NCBI GenBank assembly: GCA_024291935.2
Contig: JAGTYA010000026.1
Coordinates: 2,715,501-2,779,500, forward strand
Reading direction: 5' to 3'
Length of the DNA: 64,000 bases
From: Okapia johnstoni
Taxonomy: Eukaryota; Chordata; Mammalia; Artiodactyla; Giraffidae
Under the pieces are notes generated by a model. The model did no database searches. It worked only from the letters and a program-made list of their open reading frames with translations, and was not told the origin of the DNA. Positions 41,150 to 52,440 of the stretch are shown in pieces. Position 1 is the stretch's first letter. Every line of letters starts with the position of its first letter. The translations under genes were made by a program, and so were the position numbers.

Positions 41150-44100
41150 TGTCAGGTTTTCCCCAAAGCACATCGTATTTTTGGTCAATGTTATAAATGG
41201 TATTGTCCTTAAGGTTCAATTTCCAGTTGTTCCCTGCCACTCTGCAGAAACACAGTAGGTTGTTTTTTTAAAAAAATATTTATTCATTTATTTTGGCTGC
41301 ACCAGGTCTTAGTCGTGGCATGTAGGATCTAGTTTCCTGACTAGGGACCAAACCCCTGTTCCCTGCATTGAATGTGCAGAGTTTTAGCTACTGGGCCACC
41401 AGGGAAGTCCCCACAATGGATTGTTTTATATTCATCTTGTATCCGCTAATTTTGCTTAAATCACTTACTAGTTCGAGTAGTTTTTTTGAGGATTCTGATG
41501 AATTTTCTGCATGGACAAGGGTGTTGTCTGCAAATGAAGACAGTTTCGTTTCTTCCCTTCACATCAGGATGTGTTTTATTCATTTTTCTTCTTACTGAGC
41601 AGAAGCTGGGAAGCTGGACATCTCTATTTTGTCCCTGATCTCTGGAGGACTTTTTTCAGTCTTTCGCCATGAAGCGTGATGTTCGCTGTGGGCTTGGCTG
41701 AGATACCTTTTATCAGTCTCTTTGTGGCCCTAGTTTGCTGAGAGTTCTTGTCATGAATCAGTGTTGGGTTTTGTCGAATGATTTTTCTGCAGCTGTTGAA
41801 TTGATCTTATGGTTTTTATTTTTAGTTTGTTAATATGGTGAACTTCATTGATTGGTTTTTCAAATGTTAAATCAACCTCGCGTTCCTGAAATAAATCACT
41901 CTTGGTGATGACGTAGTATATATTTGATTTCCCACAGTTTTGCTTAGAATTTTTGCATCTATGTTTGTGCAGGATATCAATCTGCTTTCTGTTCAGTATC
42001 AGGGTAGCAATATTGACCTCAGAGGGTAACTTGGGAGGCATTCTTCTTGTCAATTTTATGGAAAAAAATTTCACTTCTGTAGTTTTCTTTTGGTTAGCGT
42101 CAAACTGGTATGTTTTCTCTTGGCTTCTTTTCCTCTGTTTTTGTCTTGATCTTTAATGTGCATTTACTATCAACAGCTTAGAGTCGGATCATATTTGATG
42201 TGAAAATGGTAAGAGTTTGGTTTAAGTCTGTCGTCCTGGTATTTGTCTCCTTCTTGTCCCATCTGTTAGCTGTTCTCCTCTTTCTGCCGTCATTTAGACG
42301 AGGAGGATTTTATGGTTCCGTGTTATTTCCTTTGCTGATGTATCAGCTGTAACTCTCTGTTTTATTATCTCAGTGATTGCTCAGTGTCTCGCACATACCT
42401 CTCCACCTTCTTGCAGTCTCTGCAGGGATACCGTGCCGGCTCACGTGCACGGTAAGAACCTTGCGTCGGTGGACTGCCTTTTCCCCTTCTCACCTCCTGT
42501 GCTTTTGTTGTCATATATTTTTTTCTACATATTTAAAAACTCCTAAATGTGTATGTATGTTTATAAATAAATACATATTTGTAAGTACATATATTTAAAG
42601 AGGTTTAAATAAGAGCAACTCACGTATCTACCCGTGTGACTGCCATTTCCTATTGTCTCCATCCTCTTGTGTAATTTCATTTTTTTTTTCTGGTATCATT
42701 TCTTTCTGCCTGAAATTTCTCCTTTAATGTCTCTTGCAAGGAAGACTTGACGTCTTTCAGCTTTTATATGTCTGAAGAGTCTTGATTTTTGAAAGATGTT
42801 TTCCCTGGTTGAGTAATTCCCGTTTGATTTTTTGGGAAAATGCTTCAAAAACATTGCTCCATTGTCCACTCACTTGCATTGTTTGCAACCAGGAATCTGC
42901 TGTCAGTCTTAACTCTGTTTTCTGAATATAGTGTGTGCGTTTCCTCTCTTTCTCTGTTTTCTGATTTTTCTCGCTGTCTTTGGCTCTGATTTGTTACGGT
43001 GTGCCTGCTGTACTCTTCTTTATGGCTCTTACGCCTGGGTTTCATTGAGCTTCTCGAGCTGTGGGTTTATAGTTTTCATCAAATGAGTATTATTTTGGGC
43101 CAAAATTTCAAACAGTTTCTTGTAGTCTTTGTCCTCAGGAACCCTAGCTCTGTGTGCATCAAGCTGGCTGAAGTCTCACAGCTTCTGGTAACCTGTTCTC
43201 TTTCAGTGACTCGTTATTCATGTCGCTCTTCTGCAGTATCTTCGGTGTCATCATCTTTTTATCTGTTGTCCGTTTTGCCGTGAATCTTGTCCAGTATATT
43301 TTGCATTTCAGATATTGTCGTTTCTATCTCTTGAACATTTGATTTAGGTTTTTTTTTTTAATCTTTCATGTCTCTGCTTGCCTTTTTGAGCATGCAGAGG
43401 TCAGTTAATATAATTTTTAATGCCTTTTCTGCTAATTATAACATCTGTACCAGTTTCGGTTAGTTTTGATTGTTGCTTGCATTCATCATTATGGTTCGTA
43501 CGTTCCTGCTCCTTTGCATACCTGATCATTTTTTATTGTTTTGTTAATATAGTAATATTTTTATTGCTAAGTTTTGTAAAATGTGGATTTTTCTTGTTGC
43601 ATCTGTATATCTTTGAATTTGTGTAAATGTTCTTGAGCTTTGTTCTCCTGAGTTCTTTGTTAATATTCAGATAAGTTACTTAAAGACAGTTCGATCCTTT
43701 CCGGTCTTGCTTCCTGTGTCTGCTCTTTGGGTGATGGCGGCATTCAGTCTGGGCCTGGGCATTTCCCACGGTTGAGGCCAGACCTCTGTGTGTTCAGTGT
43801 CCCGTGAGGCATGAGGTTTTCCAGTTTGTCCAGTGGGAGCAGGCAGTGTTCCTGGACCTGCGTGATTCATGGTCACTGTGAGCTGTAGTTCCCTTGGTAG
43901 GGAGGACATCATATGGGCTGATCTCATCCTTCAGAATGCTCCAAGGACCCTTTGCAGGTCTGTAGTGGTCTCTGTGTTCCAGTCTGTCCTCTCCTGTTCT
44001 CTGTCGTCCTGGGGCAATTGTCACCTTGGCCCCCCTGAGTTCTCAGCCTGTTGCCTCCACTCAGAGGGCTCGCCCAGCATCACTTGGTCCCTTCTTGGAC

Positions 44101-44330
44101 CGTGGCCCAGACTCTGTGAATGCAGGAAGCTGAGAGCAGCCCCAGGACTCACCTGGTCTGTTTCCTGGCTCTTTTGCATCATGGTCCTGCATGTTTGAAA
44201 ACCGTTTACCGTATATTTTGAGCACATTTCGGTGGTTTCAGGCGGGAGGCTAAACCCAGCACCTGTTGCCCTATCTGCCTGGAAGTGGAGGTCTCTTTCT
44301 GCTTTGCCTCTTCTGCCCCTGTGTTGTGTT
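41150..44330 (-). mobile_element. Old L1 (L1M), ORF2 RT region to 5' part, antisense
   Basis: Reverse of L1 ORF2: 'gttataaatggtattgtcct' at about 41190, 'ttgtctgcaaatgaagacag' at about 41523 (RT A-D-D region), 'gagttcttgtcatgaatcag', 'ttaatatggtgaacttcatt', and farther 'gcttagaatttttgcatcta'. Beyond 42100 the text is more diverged but keeps the style of old L1 or HAL1 ORF1/5' regions. A CHR SINE lies at 41267-41411. No intact frame. Confidence 0.6.
41267..41411 (-). mobile_element. CHR-type SINE with TSD, antisense
   Basis: T/A-rich tail complement, 'ttttggctgcaccaggtctt', 'agtcgtggcatgtaggatct', 'gggccaccagggaagtcc'. TSD-like flanks CACAGTAGGTTGTTTT (41251-41266) and CACAATGGATTGTTTT (41412-41427), 13 of 16 identical. 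Confidence 0.82.
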
Positions 44331-45014
44331 CCTGCCCCCACCTCTCTCCATCTGGCCTGGATTCTGTTTCTCCCCACTTGCTTGCCTTCCCTGTGCTCTG
44401 TTGTCACTTTCCCCCTCACAGCTCCAGCATCTGCATGACCACCGTTGGCAGCCTGGGCTTCCTGATCTCCCCACCTCGGAGGTTCAAGTGTAAGAGGTTT
44501 CACATGTTCTGGAGAGAACTGTCTTGCCCTAGTTGTGCGGATTGCAGGTCTCCCTACAGTCCCGGACCCCATGACGATTTATTTATTATTCTTCAAACGT
44601 GTCCTCAGGTGCTAAAGAAGCAGCAGTACAAATAGCAGGTCCCGTCCTGGCTGTCCTGATGGTGACAAAAAATAGCAAATATATAGATTTAACAAAAACC
44701 AGGGTGTTAATTTCAGCTAAGGAAGCATGTGCTATGTTTGTGTGTGTTCTGTAGCTTGAGAAAGCGCAGTCAGGGAAGGCATTTCCGAGTGAGTGGGAGT
44801 AGGAGCAGGGAAGGGTGAGTTCCAGGCGGAGGGAACAGCAGATGTAAAGGTGGATGCATTCACTGCGTCCATGCCCAGGGGCTCCAGCGTTGAGACCCAA
44901 TCTGTACAACTCCCCCAAGGCCTGTCTCCCTTCTGCTTGTTTCCTGTTTCTGTCACTTTGTTAGCCAGTGGCTTCCAAGGGCGTTCTGTTTTTTGACTCT
45001 AAGGCATGCCAAAC
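44331..45014. other. Unique or very old repeat DNA, no gene seen
   Basis: 44750-44870 ('gcagtcagggaaggcatttc', 'gttccaggcggagggaacag', 'cagatgtaaaggtggatgca') resembles a common old mammalian repeat of uncertain family. No exon recognised. Confidence 0.35.
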
Positions 45015-45089
45015 TTCTTTGACCAGGGATTGAACCCACATCCCCTGTATTAGAAGCACAGTCTTAACTACTGGATCAGCAGGGAAGTC
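45015..45089 (-). mobile_element. CHR-type SINE fragment, antisense
   Basis: 'tttgaccagggattgaaccc' to 'ggatcagcagggaagtcc', the reversed head only. Confidence 0.65.
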
Positions 45090-45257
45090 CAAGCGACTTT
45101 ATGTAAATGCCAGTGTGATTATCTGTTACTGTGATTGTTTCCTTATTCTGAAGAGGTTACAGGGTGTGAGATTTTGGGTGTGCGGTTTGCCCAAAGAGGA
45201 ATCAGTTGAGAAGAGTTTTGAATGGTGCTACTCCCTTGAGTATAAATCCTCGGCATG
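45090..45257. other. Unique DNA
   Basis: No repeat or exon recognised. Confidence 0.3.
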
Positions 45258-45575
45258 TTAGTTTTCTGTGGCTATTGGAGTAAATGGCCGCGAGGTGGTG
45301 GCTTAAAGCAACCAAAATTTATTCTCTGACAATTCTGAAGGTCACAGTTCAAAATCAAGGCGTCATCAACTCTCATTCCAGGGGAGGATCCTCCCTCACC
45401 TCTTTCAGCTCCTGGTGGTGGCTGGTAACTTTGATTTGACCTTGACCCGTGGACACATCCCTCCAACCTCTGCCTCCGTCATCACCTGGCCGTTTCCCTG
45501 CTTCTCCTGCCTGTGGTCTGCATCTTCCCATGGCTTTCTTGTGAGGACACCAGTAATGGATTTAGGACCCACTCT
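45258..45575 (-). mobile_element. MaLR-like LTR repeat, antisense
   Basis: 'gttagttttctgtggctatt', 'ggtggcttaaagcaaccaaa', 'atttattctctgacaattct', 'ctctgcctccgtcatcacct' and 'gtgaggacaccagtaatgga' follow the order of the reversed old LTR-type repeat also seen at 15490, 53550 and 57980. Ends at a BOV-tA SINE. Confidence 0.55.
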
Positions 45576-45580
45576 TCCCA

Positions 45581-45802
45581 GGGGCTTCCCTAGTGGCTCA
45601 GATGGTAAAGAATCTGCCTGCAAGGCAGGAGACCTGGGTTCACTCCCTGGGTAAGGAAGATCCCCTGGAGAAGGAATTGGCTACCCACTCTAGTATTCTT
45701 GCCTGGAGAATCCCATGGACAGAGGAGCCTGGCAGGCTACAGTCTGTGGGGTTGCAAAGTGTCGGACATGGCTGAGCAGCTAGCACGTACGCTTTCACTT
45801 TC
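45581..45802 (+). mobile_element. BOV-tA SINE
   Basis: Head 'ggggcttccctagtggctca', body, end 'gctgagcagctagcacgtac' and 'gctttcactttcc'. Intact layout. Confidence 0.92.
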
Positions 45803-46644
45803 CTCTTGGCTTGTGGGTGTGAAGTAGCTTTTTTCGGGGGTGTTGGCCTGGCTGGTCAGGGGAGAGGATTCCACAGTAGCCCCCTCTGTGTGGCAGCCGA
45901 GCGGTCCTGGGGGAGGACTCACCCCAAAGCTGCAGGAAGTGGTACAAACGCCGAAACCAGCGCAGCGGTCAGCCTGCCCGGTAGCATTTGGGACACTCCT
46001 CTTCACTCCACTCAGAAAGCTCAGATCCCAGCTAGAAGGAGAACCAGGTCTCGAATTCTGGAATTGATTCCCCCCAACTCTTTTTTTTTTTTTTAACTGT
46101 GTCCTCCGTGAGTGTTGGGAATGATTTTCCTTTTATTGTTAGTGAAGTTGACAGAAGTCCAAATGCTTAAAAAATTAATGAAGTAGGTTTATGAAACACT
46201 GTCAGACAAGTCACCATCGCTCTTCCCACGTGGGAGTGACTGTGACGTTGGGTGGAGAACGGCATGCTCACTTCTCAGCCCAGGAGGCCGTGGGACGGTG
46301 AAGCACAGCCCTTACGAGTGTCCTTGGAGAGTCCCGAATCCGTGCGTGTGTGCATTTTCCATCATGTTCTCCCTCTGCGTGGGCTCTGGGAGGCCTGTGG
46401 AGGGGCCACTGTGCCCGATGCCCGCCTCTTCCTGCCTGCCGTGCGGGGTCAGACCCTGACCTGCAGAGCTGCGTGTTGCCCTGCTGTGAATTGGGCAGTT
46501 TTCTGGAAGGCAGCCTGGCTTTGTTCTCTCATGGGGGAGCCCACGGAGAAACACACACGCGCTGATAACACAGCTCGTCCACTTATTAAGAACCCTTTCC
46601 GAGGAAGCTATTCGAAACATGGGAGAGGATGCTTAAAAGACGGT
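45803..46644. other. Unique DNA, no gene seen
   Basis: A 14-T run at about 46081-46094. Frames of up to 142 codons lack domains. Confidence 0.35.
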
Positions 46645-46855
46645 TTCTTTTATTTTTTCTTAATATATATATTTTATTGATGTATAGTTGACTTAAACTG
46701 TGTCAGGTGCTCAGCAAGGTGATTCAGTAACACATATACACGTATATTGTTTTTCCGATTATTATCCATTATAGGTTATTACAAGATATTGACTATAGTT
46801 TCCTGTGCTCTGCAGTAAATCTTTGTTGCTTGTTGCATATCTGTTTTCTTAAAGT
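46645..46855 (-). mobile_element. L1 3' terminus, antisense
   Basis: 'attttattgatgtatagttg', 'caaggtgattcagtaacaca', 'ccattataggttattacaag' and 'ctctgcagtaaatctttgtt' are the reversed L1 3' UTR. Confidence 0.75.
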
Positions 46856-46929
46856 TCGAAGTCTAGCATTCTATTCATAGTAAGTCAAGCAGGTGGAATA
46901 AAAATGTCATAAATTTTTTAATTAGGCAA

Positions 46930-47105
46930 AAATTCACAAGTTTTCTAAAATACATATATATTATGCATACTATAATATGGATATATAGCATGTATGTATA
47001 TGTATAATATAGCATGTACGTATGCATACTATAATATATACATATATATATAATATATACATGCACTTTACACATACTATAACATATACACACACATGCT
47101 TTACT
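46930..47105 (+). repeat. AT-rich low-complexity tract (imperfect TATA/TATG repeats)
   Basis: Recurrent 'atatatatat', 'catactataatat' and 'gtatgtatatgtataatata' units. Strand-symmetric AT-rich simple sequence with embedded direct repeats of 'catactataatata'. Confidence 0.85.
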
Positions 47106-47794
47106 GGTACACCTGATAAGTCTTGAGAAAGAAATAAAAAAGATGGAGAAATGGGAAAACATAAACTGAATGAAATGGGAGCACTGAATATGAAATAGAA
47201 AAAGTGAAACAAACTAGATAGAAGTAAAAGATCATCACATAGTCCAGTTCATTTTTAAACATGGCTTCTCACTAGAAACATATCTGGAGATTTGGGGGAA
47301 AACAGCAATAATTTGGCATTTTTATATTTCAAGAAATTCCAAGATGATTCTGATCTGCATCTGGATTTTTAAAAGGTGATTTCTTTTAAATAAAGTTCCA
47401 GGAGAGACTGTGCTCGTGGCCCCCGCCTGTGTTCTTGGTGTCAGCCTCTCCTGGGCATCCTCCCTTCCTCGGTGAGAGGTCAGGCAGGCAGCTGGCGGGT
47501 GGGGATGGCCGCTGCCAAGGTTCTTTGTGAGCCTCCTTTGCTCCGGGGGCTGGTGAGTGCTGGGCTGCAAGTCCTGAGTGCCTGTGGCCCCTTCTGCTGA
47601 CTCAGTCGCCAAGTCCCAGGTGGCGTCAAGCAGGTGATGCTTGGGTCCTGTTGGAGCCTCGCGCACCCGCGGGGGTCCTCTCCTCACACCCGCTGCTGCA
47701 GCCCTGAAACAGCCCTCCCAGCCTAGAGCTCCAATGTGGGCCCGGGGGCTGCAGGAGCTCAGGAGCGGCGGTGGGCCTTCCCACATGCTGTGAA
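47106..47794. other. Unique DNA, no gene seen
   Basis: A-rich to 47390, then GC-rich. The 189-codon minus-strand frame at 47322-47891 ends inside a MaLR LTR and is not gene-like. Confidence 0.4.
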
Positions 47795-48350
47795 CCGAAT
47801 GTTTGTGTTCGTCTGTTGAAGCCCTCACCCCCAGTGTGGCTCTATTTGGAGATGGGGCCTCCCTGGGTGCCATTAAGGTTAAATGAGTCATGAGGTTGGA
47901 GCCCTGATCCTATGGGATTAGTGTCCTCCCCTGGGTTGGGAAGATTCCCTGGGAGAAGGAAATGGCAACCCACTCCAGTATTCTTGCCTGGAAAATCCCA
48001 GGGACAGAGGAGCCTGGCGGGCTACAGTCCATGGGGTCGCAAGAGTCGGACACGGCTGAGCGGCTAAACGACCACCACCAAGAAGAGACCCAGAGCACCC
48101 CCTCTCTGCGAGTGAGGACACGGGAGGAGACAGTCCGCAGCCAGGGAGTGAGCACACCAGCGCCGAACCCTGGGGTGTGCGCGGGGCACCTGTTTTCCTG
48201 CAGCCCCCGTGACTTTATGCACAGGGCCAGTCTGCAGTTCCGGAAGAAACAGCTGCTCCCCCCTTGTTCCTGGGGCTGTCCGAGCTTTTACACCTCGACT
48301 CTGCTGAGAGCTCGGTGTGAGAAGTGGCCCACACGCCACCTCCCAGCAGG
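47795..48350 (+). mobile_element. MaLR (MLT1-like) LTR split by a SINE
   Basis: 'gttgaagccctcacccccag', 'gtggctctatttggagatgg', 'gccattaaggttaaatgagt' and 'gggattagtgtcctcccc' precede a BOV-A body. It resumes 'agaagagacccagagcaccc' and continues to a degraded end. Clear MLT1-type sense orientation in the left part. Confidence 0.7.
47930..48072 (+). mobile_element. BOV-A SINE
   Basis: Starts with the end of the tRNA-related region ('ccctgggttgggaagattcc') and runs through the body to 'cggacacggctgagcggcta'. The tRNA head proper is missing. Confidence 0.85.
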
Positions 48351-49050
48351 CCTGTCTTATTATTCGGGGGCTGGAGCAGGACGCCAGATGGAGTTCGACA
48401 AGCCTCGTCCTTCCTATTTAAAAATCATAAATCCAGCTGGCAAGCTGTTCGATAAAATATGTTTTCTCCTTCTGCTTTTCACAGATTAGCCTTTATAGTG
48501 ACATAAATTTAAAGGTGGGGACATATATGACTGATAGCCGGCAGTATACCAATATGACTGGAGTTAATTATTATTTGTACGCTTGGGTACTATGTTGATG
48601 CCAAACGATATTCAGATAAGTTATAAACGTCATTTGTTAACTACTGTATATTCCATAAAATGCATTTGTCTTGCCTTCTGTTGAGCAAAATTACTATGCA
48701 TGTTGTTACAATCCAGGTTGTTTTTACATAATTTATGTTCCATTGAGAGTGATCATCTAAATAATTAAGAACTGAATATGTTCCCAGTGTACAGAACCTG
48801 GATGGATTTTCATAAAAATGCGAATTAAAATAAATTTAAGCATTGAGCTTTTTTTTCAAAGGGTTGCAGACATAAGAGCGCCTAAAATTTCTAATCACCC
48901 ACTCGGAGGCAAAATACATATTAAAATTAATGACCATGGTAATTTCAAATCACAGTACTTTAACTGGACACATTTAAATTCAGATTTCTGAAAATTTAAT
49001 GTCGTTGGATCTTTTCATGAACCTAAAATGAGTCTCAGTTCTGCTGCTCA
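48351..49050. other. AT-rich unique island, possible conserved element
   Basis: A sharp switch from GC-rich flanks to an AT-rich, CpG-poor, repeat-free block, with many TAAT/ATTA and AAATTTAA-type motifs ('gagttaattattatttgta', 'aaaattaatgaccatggtaa'). No exon or open frame of note. Its style resembles vertebrate conserved non-coding elements, which I cannot verify here. Confidence 0.3.
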
Positions 49051-49054
49051 GATG

Positions 49055-49100
49055 TCGTGTCTTTTAGTTGCGGCACGTGAGATCTAGGTCCCGGCACGTG
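49055..49100 (-). mobile_element. CHR-type SINE scrap
   Basis: 'tcttttagttgcggcacgtg' and 'agatctaggtcccggcacgt' are a short reversed CHR piece cut off by the next SINE. Confidence 0.55.
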
Positions 49101-49312
49101 TGTGCGAGCTCAGTCGTGTCTGACTCTTTGTGACCCCATGGGCTGTAGCCGCCCAGGCTCCTCTGTCCACGGGATTTCCCAGGCAGGGATACTGGAGTGG
49201 GTTGCCATTTCCTTCTCCGGGGCAATCCTCCCAATCCAGGGATCAGACCCAGTCTCTGCTGTCTCCTGCACTGGCAGGCAGGCTCTTACCCCTGCTGCCA
49301 CCTGGGAAGCCT
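49101..49312 (-). mobile_element. BOV-tA SINE
   Basis: Antisense full copy from 'gtgcgagctcagtcgtgtct' to 'gctgccacctgggaagcc'. Confidence 0.9.
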
Positions 49313-50689
49313 GTGTCCTATCTAGACTTATGTAGATATGCATTTTGTACTCACATAGACTCTTTAATACTGTCAGGTGTTTCTCGGAGGTCCCCTGCAC
49401 TGTTGTGACTGTCGTGTCCCTGTAGGGCGGGGATTGGAAAGGGAGTTAAGAGTCACGCCCAGTAGTACTGTGGGTGCTGCCTCACCGTGCTCCCACCGCT
49501 TCCCTGCCGTCTGGAGAGACGTGGCTTGTGGACCTGTGTCTTACCTAAGCACTTCCCCTGCTCACGTTCTCTGCAAGTTCAGACGTCCTGTCCATCAGTC
49601 CGTCCGTCTGTGCGGCACTGGAAGGTGTGGAAGAGCCATCCTCCCGTGGAGGTCAGCAGAGGACAAAGGGAAGGTGGTTTCCTGCCAGGGGTCGTGGAGG
49701 TGCTCCGTGACCTGGCCCGGGTCCCGAGCCCTGGGAGGGTGGGTTGTTGGGTCAGCTGGAGGACAGCATTGCAGGGAGACTGCTCACGACGAGGAGTCTC
49801 TGCTCCTGGGAAAAAGCTGGATGACATCCTAGGACATGCATTAGATTCTCCACCTTGGTCGGGCATGTGTACCTCCTGGGGGCACCTGAATATGAGTGAC
49901 TCCGGCATCCCAGGACAGCTTCCTGTTCCCGCATCTCAGTGAGACTGGGAATCCCTGGGACAGGCTGAGGGTAGGGGTTCCGAGGAGGAATTCTGTCGGC
50001 TGGGTGATCTCTCTGTGGGGTTCCACCAGGCTATGCTGAGGTGAGTCAGACCCAACTTCTGGTCTTGGTGTTTGGACCTCATTCTCCTGGCTGTAGGGGA
50101 CATGGAAGGCCCTTGGGCTGTTGGACAGATGTGTCCACTTAGGGGGGCATCCCCAGAGAGTTTGCAGGACCAACTCACACGGGGAGGGCAGCTTGGTGGC
50201 TTTAAACCCTTAGAAGGGAAGGTATTTCTTTAAGATACTTTCCTGGGAAAACAGAAGAAGAAAATGGAAACCGTGGTTGCAGGTTCCCTCAGCCCGAGAG
50301 GATAGGAATTAAACAAAACCCATCCTCAGCTTAAACACTGTCATTATGGGGGATCGCAGGACCAGGCTAGCCGCAGCCCCACCCAGGGAGCAGCCATAGC
50401 CATCCCCCAACAAGTGACCACAAAGCTTCCGCAGGGTCAGGGACTTGGCGCCTGGACAGAGCACCCCCCCTCACCCCCCACCCAGGCAGCGCCTGATGAC
50501 TGGTGCAGAAAGCTGTTGGGAGCCCCCATGCTGGCTCTGAAAAACTGAAAGCCTTTCTGTAACAGACTCATCTGGGTTTTAAGATCTCAGGGACACTTTG
50601 TCTCCCTGGGACGTCTCAGCTCTGCAGCCTTGTTTGATGTGCCCAGTTCTCAGACTAACTACCTTGACTTTGCTGCTGGTAACCCATAG
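49313..50689. other. Unique DNA, no gene seen; LTR-like text near 50530-50680
   Basis: Frames of 110-151 codons (49377-49942 plus; 49579-50173 minus) overlap without domain signatures. 50530-50680 ('ctcatctgggttttaagatc', 'tttgtctccctgggacgtct') has the feel of an ERV LTR end, but lacks a visible polyadenylation signal or inverted termini, so I leave it unassigned. Confidence 0.35.
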
Positions 50690-50905
50690 TTTGGCTTCCC
50701 TGGTGGCTCAGATAGTAAATCTGCCTGCAATGCAGGAGACACAAGAGACGCAGGTTCAACCCCTGGGTCAGGAAGATCCCCTGGAGGAGAAAATGGCAAC
50801 CCACTGCAGTATTCTTGCCTGGAGAATCCCATGGACAGAGAAGCCTGTCGGGTTACAGTCCATGGGGTCGCAAAGTGTCAGGCACGATTGACCGAACTAA
50901 CCCAC
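50690..50905 (+). mobile_element. BOV-tA SINE with perfect TSD
   Basis: Head 'ttggcttccctggtggctca', body, end 'caggcacgattgaccgaact'. TSD AACCCATAG at 50681-50689 and 50906-50914. Confidence 0.92.
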
Positions 50906-50914
50906 AACCCATAG

Positions 50915-51791
50915 CTTAGGAGGGGCCTCTGTCAGCCCTTCAAAAGCCAGAGCTTGCTGTTTGTTGTGCTGGAGCTGCCTTCCACCAGCCTCCGTCCAGG
51001 GACTCTGCTGTGGTTTGTCCAGACCGAGCGGGCAGCTTGGAGGTGGGCCAGGCTGGAGGGCAGACTGTTGAGTCTGTTTCATGCCAACGCCATCAGCCAA
51101 GCCAGACGTGGCTCACATACAAAGGGAAGGCTGGTGAATAGTGAAAGGGCACACACCGTGAACTGGATTCTAAGAGCTCGCGTGCCCTTGGGGGTGCTTT
51201 GTCTGGGTGGGTGTCACCTCCCAGGGGAGCCCCAGGGTGCGGCTGCACTCCCGAGGGGTTCCGGCAGGGGGAGCAAGGAGGGAGGTGCCCTGGCCGGGAC
51301 CCCACGCCACTCACGCCCCTCACAGCCCGGTGGCCAGAGCTCCCCAGGGGGGCCCACACCAGCCGCAGGAGCCTGGAGGCTGCAGGGCACCCAGTATCTG
51401 GAGACCGCCAACCATGCAGGCCGCAGAGACGTGTTTGGATATTGCCTTTTGTGTTTGATCCCGAATACGACAGGCTCATCAGAACTGGAGGAACCAGATG
51501 GGACTAGAGACCTTTGTCCCAACTTTGAGGCCTTGGCCCAAGAGAAACTGCCCAGAAGGCTGGCCTGAGGCAGGAACGGTCCAGGAGTTAAAGAGGACCT
51601 TGCTTATCCGAGCAGGACCAGGGCGGGGACCTGGGAGCCCTCGGTGCTGTCAGCCCCAGGTTCTCTCAGCCTAGGCTGCTGCAAAAAGGAAAATGTCACC
51701 CCAGAAGTTACGTATGTTTTAATATATACGGGCTAGAATTTTGTACGCTTTTGTCTGTCAGTAATATTTTCATAATATATTTGTTTATACT
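50915..51791. other. Unique GC-rich DNA, no gene seen
   Basis: The 204-codon plus-strand frame at 50954-51568 is the longest open frame here not obviously in a repeat, but competing frames of 83-128 codons exist on both strands over the same DNA and none shows a domain. AT-rich from 51700. Confidence 0.4.
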
Positions 51792-51993
51792 GGGCTTCCC
51801 TGATGACTCAGTGGTAAAGAAACTGCTTGCCAATGCAGGAGACCCAGGTTCGATCCCTGAGTCAGGAAGATCCCCTGGAGAAGGAAGTGGCAACCCACTC
51901 CAGCACTCTTGCCTGGAGAATTTCATGGACAGAGGAACCTGGCGAGCTGCAGTCCACGGGGTTGCAAAAGAGTCAGACACGACTTAGCAATGA
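51792..51993 (+). mobile_element. BOV-tA SINE
   Basis: Head 'gggcttccctgatgactcag', B-box 'ggttcgatccctgagtcagg', body, end 'cagacacgacttagcaatga' and an A-rich tail to 52000. Confidence 0.92.
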
Positions 51994-52015
51994 AAAAAAT
52001 GATAGTGTTTGAATG

Positions 52016-52145
52016 GTGGTGGTGGTGGTTTATTCGCTAAGACATGTCCGACTCTTGTGAGCCCATGGACTGTAGCCCACTGGGCTCCTCTGTCCCATGG
52101 ATCCTCCAGGCAAGAATACTGGAGTGGGTTGCCATTTCCTTCTCC
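52016..52145 (-). mobile_element. BOV-A monomer SINE with perfect TSD
   Basis: Antisense BOV-A with a (GGT)n tail complement. TSD AGTGTTTGAATG at 52004-52015 and 52146-52157 (12 of 12). It inserted just downstream of the BOV-tA at 51792, in opposite orientation. Confidence 0.92.
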
Positions 52146-52157
52146 AGTGTTTGAATG

Positions 52158-52440
52158 TCTATTGATATTTAATAATATTATGTATAAACAGCATGTGTAA
52201 TGTATTTTATATAAACATGTTAATGTTTTACATAATACATTTTAATAATATATATTACGTGTATGTAGCATTCTGCCCTCTGTCCTTTGTCTTCCCCGAT
52301 GAATAGGAGTGCGCTTGGTTCCCCAGGAAGGAGGTAATAAGACCGTCACAGGCAGATGTCATAGTCCTTAGTTTTTTTAAAGTTTTTATTTTTAATTAGA
52401 AACATTATAAACATGAAAAATTAGAAAAGCATAGTAAGAA
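52158..52440. other. AT-rich DNA
   Basis: 52158-52265 is AT-rich low complexity ('aataatattatgtataaaca'). The rest is not recognised. Confidence 0.35.

Noticed and set aside
49377..49942. Two overlapping 151-codon plus-strand frames as a dual-coding gene
   Set aside because: Overlapping frames without domains are expected in GC-rich DNA where stop codons are rare; the minus strand is equally open there.
50954..51568. 204-codon frame in apparently unique DNA
   Set aside because: Competing frames of similar length occur on both strands of the same GC-rich DNA and the translation shows no recognisable domain.
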